Part shown: piece by piece, positions 62,220 to 64,000 of the stretch
Numbering within the stretch: the stretch's first letter is position 1
Layout of the letters: the number at the start of each line of letters is the position of its first letter
Assembly (NCBI GenBank): GCA_903895595.1
Contig: CAITUP010000091.1
Coordinates: forward strand, 145,342-209,341
Reading direction: 5' to 3'
DNA length: 64,000 bases
Origin: an uncultured Acetobacteraceae bacterium
GTDB taxonomy: Bacteria; Pseudomonadota; Alphaproteobacteria; Acetobacterales; Acetobacteraceae
Notes under the pieces: model-generated
Seen by the model: the letters and a program-made list of their open reading frames with translations, nothing else
What the model was told of the DNA's origin: nothing
Database searches by the model: none
Program-made: the position numbers and the translations under genes

Positions 62220-63782
62220 ATGCGCCGCCGCGACCTACTGAAGGCAGCACCCGCGCTCATGGCGCCGTCACTGGCACATGCCCAGGCTCGGCCGCTGCGT
62301 TATATCCCGAACGCGGGGCTTTCGACGATCGATCCGATTTGGACGACAGCGCTGGTCGCGGGCATCCACGGCTACATGGTGTTCGACACGCTGTACGGGC
62401 TCGATCACACGGGCCAGTCGCATCCGCAGATGTGCGCGGGGCATGAGGTTTCGGCCGATGGGCTGACCTGGATTTTCACCTTGCGCGACGGGCTGATGTT
62501 TCATGATGGCGAAAAGGTCCTGGCGAAGGACTGCGCGCAGTCGGTGCGGCGCTGGGGATCGCGCGATTCGTTCGGACAGGCCCTGATGGCGGCGGCGCAT
62601 GAGATCGAAGCGCTCGACGACCGCCGTTTCCGCATCTGGCTGAAAAAGCCGTTCAGCCAGATGCTTTACGGGCTCGGGGCGCGGGGTTGCTTCATGATGC
62701 CGGAGCGGATGGCGAAAATCCCCGGCACCGAGCAGATCAAGGAAGCCGTGGGCTCGGGACCGTTCCGGTTTCTGCCTGACGCCTGGGTCTCCGGCGTCAG
62801 CGCCGCCTATGCCAAGTTCGACGGCTACGTGCCGCGTCAGGAACCGCCGAGTTTCCTGGCGGGCGGCAAGGCGGTGAACATTCAGCGCGTCGAATGGGTC
62901 GTGCAACCGGACGCGGCGACCGCGGCGGCGGCGCTGCAAAAGGGGGAGGTCGATTGGTTGGAAGTGCCGTTGATCGACCTTTGTCCCATGTTGCGCAAAT
63001 CGCCGGGCGTGACGGTCGCGGTGAACGATCCGTTCGGGTGGCCGCTGGTTTTGGCTTTGAATCACGCGCAACCGCCGTTCAACAACCCGAAGCTGCGGCG
63101 GGCGCTGCTGCCGGCGATCGATCAGTTACAATTCCTGGCATCCGTGATCGGGGATCAGATGGAACTCGCACGGGTGCCGAGCGGATATTTTATCGAGAGC
63201 CAGCCGATGGCGACCCGTGCGGGGATGGAGGTCCTGTCGGGGCCGCGCGATGAGGCTCTGGCGAAACGATTGATCGGGGAATCCGGGTATGCCGGTGAGA
63301 AGATCGTGATGCTGGCGGCGACGGATCGGCTTGTTTACAGCCAGATGATGCAGGTCGCGCGTGATTTGTTCGTGCGGTTGGGGCTGAACGTGGATTTCCA
63401 GCCGATGGATTGGGGGTCTGTGGTGACGCGGCGCACCAGCCATGAGCCGGTGAGCAACGGCGGCTGGAGTTGTTTCATTACGCAGATCGAGGGCGTGGCG
63501 GCGTCCACGCCGGGCGGCAGTTTCGAGCTGCGGGGCAGCGGGCCGAAGGCCTGGTTCGGCTGGCCGGAGGATGGGGAACTGGAACGCCTGCGCACCGCCT
63601 GGTTCGACGCCCCGGACCTGTCGTCGCAGCAGGCGATCGCCGCGCAGGTTCAAGCGCGCGCGCTGCAGACGCTGCCGTGCATTCCGCTGGGGCAGTTGTT
63701 CCAGCCGACGGCGTTCCGGTCGGATCTGAGGGATATCGTGAAGGCGGCGTTTCCGTTGTTCTGGGGGGTGCGGCGAGGGTAG
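62220..63782 (+). CDS. Orphan ABC substrate-binding protein, family 5
   Basis: A 520-residue periplasmic peptide-type binding protein with a twin-Arg-like leader (MRRRDLLKAAPALMAPSLAHAQ) and the family features STIDPIWTTALVAGIHGYMV, WIFTLRDGLMFHDGEKV and HEIEALDDRRFRIWL. The ATG at 62220 follows GGGAGG. No permease or ATPase is adjacent, so it may serve a remote transporter; the ATPase-less DppB/DppC operon at 3-6 kb has its own binding protein. Confidence 0.9.
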   Translation: MRRRDLLKAAPALMAPSLAHAQARPLRYIPNAGLSTIDPIWTTALVAGIHGYMVFDTLYGLDHTGQSHPQMCAGHEVSADGLTWIFTLRDGLMFHDGEKVLAKDCAQSVRRWGSRDSFGQALMAAAHEIEALDDRRFRIWLKKPFSQMLYGLGARGCFMMPERMAKIPGTEQIKEAVGSGPFRFLPDAWVSGVSAAYAKFDGYVPRQEPPSFLAGGKAVNIQRVEWVVQPDAATAAAALQKGEVDWLEVPLIDLCPMLRKSPGVTVAVNDPFGWPLVLALNHAQPPFNNPKLRRALLPAIDQLQFLASVIGDQMELARVPSGYFIESQPMATRAGMEVLSGPRDEALAKRLIGESGYAGEKIVMLAATDRLVYSQMMQVARDLFVRLGLNVDFQPMDWGSVVTRRTSHEPVSNGGWSCFITQIEGVAASTPGGSFELRGSGPKAWFGWPEDGELERLRTAWFDAPDLSSQQAIAAQVQARALQTLPCIPLGQLFQPTAFRSDLRDIVKAAFPLFWGVRRG

Positions 63783-63814
63783 CAGTCGCCATGCCGCATA
63801 AACTGCACAGGGTC

Positions 63815-63897
63815 TGCCCACCGCCGGACTCGAACCGGCACGCCGTTGCCAGCTGCGGATTTTAAGTCCGCTGCGTCTACCATTCCGCCAGGCGGGC
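63815..63897 (-). tRNA. tRNA-Leu, anticodon UAA
   Basis: The minus strand folds as a class II tRNA of 83 nt. Acceptor stem GCCCGCC pairs with GGTGGGC, with A as discriminator. The D arm is GCGGAATGGTAGACGC, the anticodon arm GCGGACTTAAAATCCGC (anticodon TAA), there is a long variable arm, and the T arm is GCCGGTTCGAGTCCGGC. The 3' CCA is not encoded. Confidence 0.95.
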
Positions 63898-63926
63898 ACA
63901 GCCCCGTTCTTACAACACCTGTCCCC

Positions 63927-64000
63927 CTATGTCAGCCCACACGCGATATCCAGCGCCATCCGCAGCAGCTTGTCGCTTGCTTCCGGCGTCCGGAACGCGC
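63927..64000 (-). CDS. C-terminal fragment of an unidentified gene
   Basis: Open from the window edge to a TAG stop at 63927-63929. It encodes about 23 residues ending FRTPEASDKLLRMALDIACGLT, which reads like a natural helical C-terminus; the other two frames look less coherent. No family can be named from this length. Confidence 0.4.
   Translation of the reverse strand, partial: AFRTPEASDKLLRMALDIACGLT

Overview
The window is GC-rich DNA with tight gene packing, many 1-8 bp gene overlaps and frequent GTG/TTG starts. Its gene content points to an alphaproteobacterium, most likely in Rhodospirillales/Acetobacteraceae: a Hint_2-type repeat protein, an alpha-type tad/cpa pilus locus, HemJ, DUF1127, LivM-LivG fusion and MlaA/MlaC. 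The family assignment is inference from gene content, because no rRNA or other phylogenetic marker was compared.

Layout. 1-2.9 kb: 3' end of a large repeat protein with a Hint domain. 3-6.3 kb (-): dipeptide/oligopeptide ABC importer (binding protein and two permeases, no ATPases). 6.3-7.6 kb (-): AI-2E-family membrane protein coupled to a 62-residue membrane protein. 7.6-9.4 kb (+): hydroxypyruvate isomerase and tartronate-semialdehyde reductase, a short glyoxylate/hydroxypyruvate module. 9.5-13.8 kb: XRE regulator, MFS/BT1-like carrier and an orphan HyuA-type hydantoinase/oxoprolinase. 14-18 kb: a two-component group in which the sensor kinase is split by a frameshift, plus a CheY-like and a PhoB-like regulator. 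18.0-18.4 kb: nested palindromic repeats. 18.4-25.2 kb (-): branched-chain amino-acid-type ABC importer (LivH, fused LivM-LivG, LivF, binding protein), followed by a lactonase-like metallohydrolase, a HAD phosphatase and HemJ. 25.3-31.2 kb: two MFS carriers, amidohydrolase, 2-hydroxyacid dehydrogenase and TauD-type dioxygenase. 31.2-32.0 kb: non-coding, with repeats. 32.0-35.0 kb (-): NUDIX, GlpD and CBS-BON protein. 35.2 kb (+): PEP-CTERM protein whose signal peptide is out of frame at a T8 run. 35.8-40.0 kb (-): catabolic operon (NIPSNAP, class III extradiol dioxygenase, luciferase-like monooxygenase, M20 peptidase). 40.1-48.9 kb (-): complete tad/cpa core (flp, cpaA, cpaB, cpaC, cpaD-like, cpaE, tadA, tadB, tadC, tadD) in which cpaB carries an in-frame amber codon. 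49.3-54.3 kb: GT87-like membrane glycosyltransferase, CoA transferase, MBL hydrolase and M24 aminopeptidase. 54.4-55.1 kb: HigB/HigA toxin-antitoxin pair. 55.2-59.9 kb: DUF1127 protein, prmA, uvrD/pcrA, metF. 60.0-64.0 kb: mlaA-mlaC, GNAT, a peptide-binding protein, tRNA-Leu(UAA) and the 3' end of an unidentified gene.

Three genes look damaged or switchable: the histidine kinase (a 4-bp tandem duplication shifts the frame), cpaB (amber codon) and the PEP-CTERM gene (T8 tract). Two dispersed repeat families stand out. One is a twin-hairpin palindrome built on TGGTCGGG/CCCGACCA, present in at least five places. The other is a 114-bp terminal-inverted-repeat element, present twice. One copy of the second lies inside an inverted pair of arms that carry the first. 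I found no CRISPR array, phage, rRNA or full insertion sequence. No wholly new multi-gene system is evident; the Hint-repeat protein and the composite repeat locus are the least explained items.
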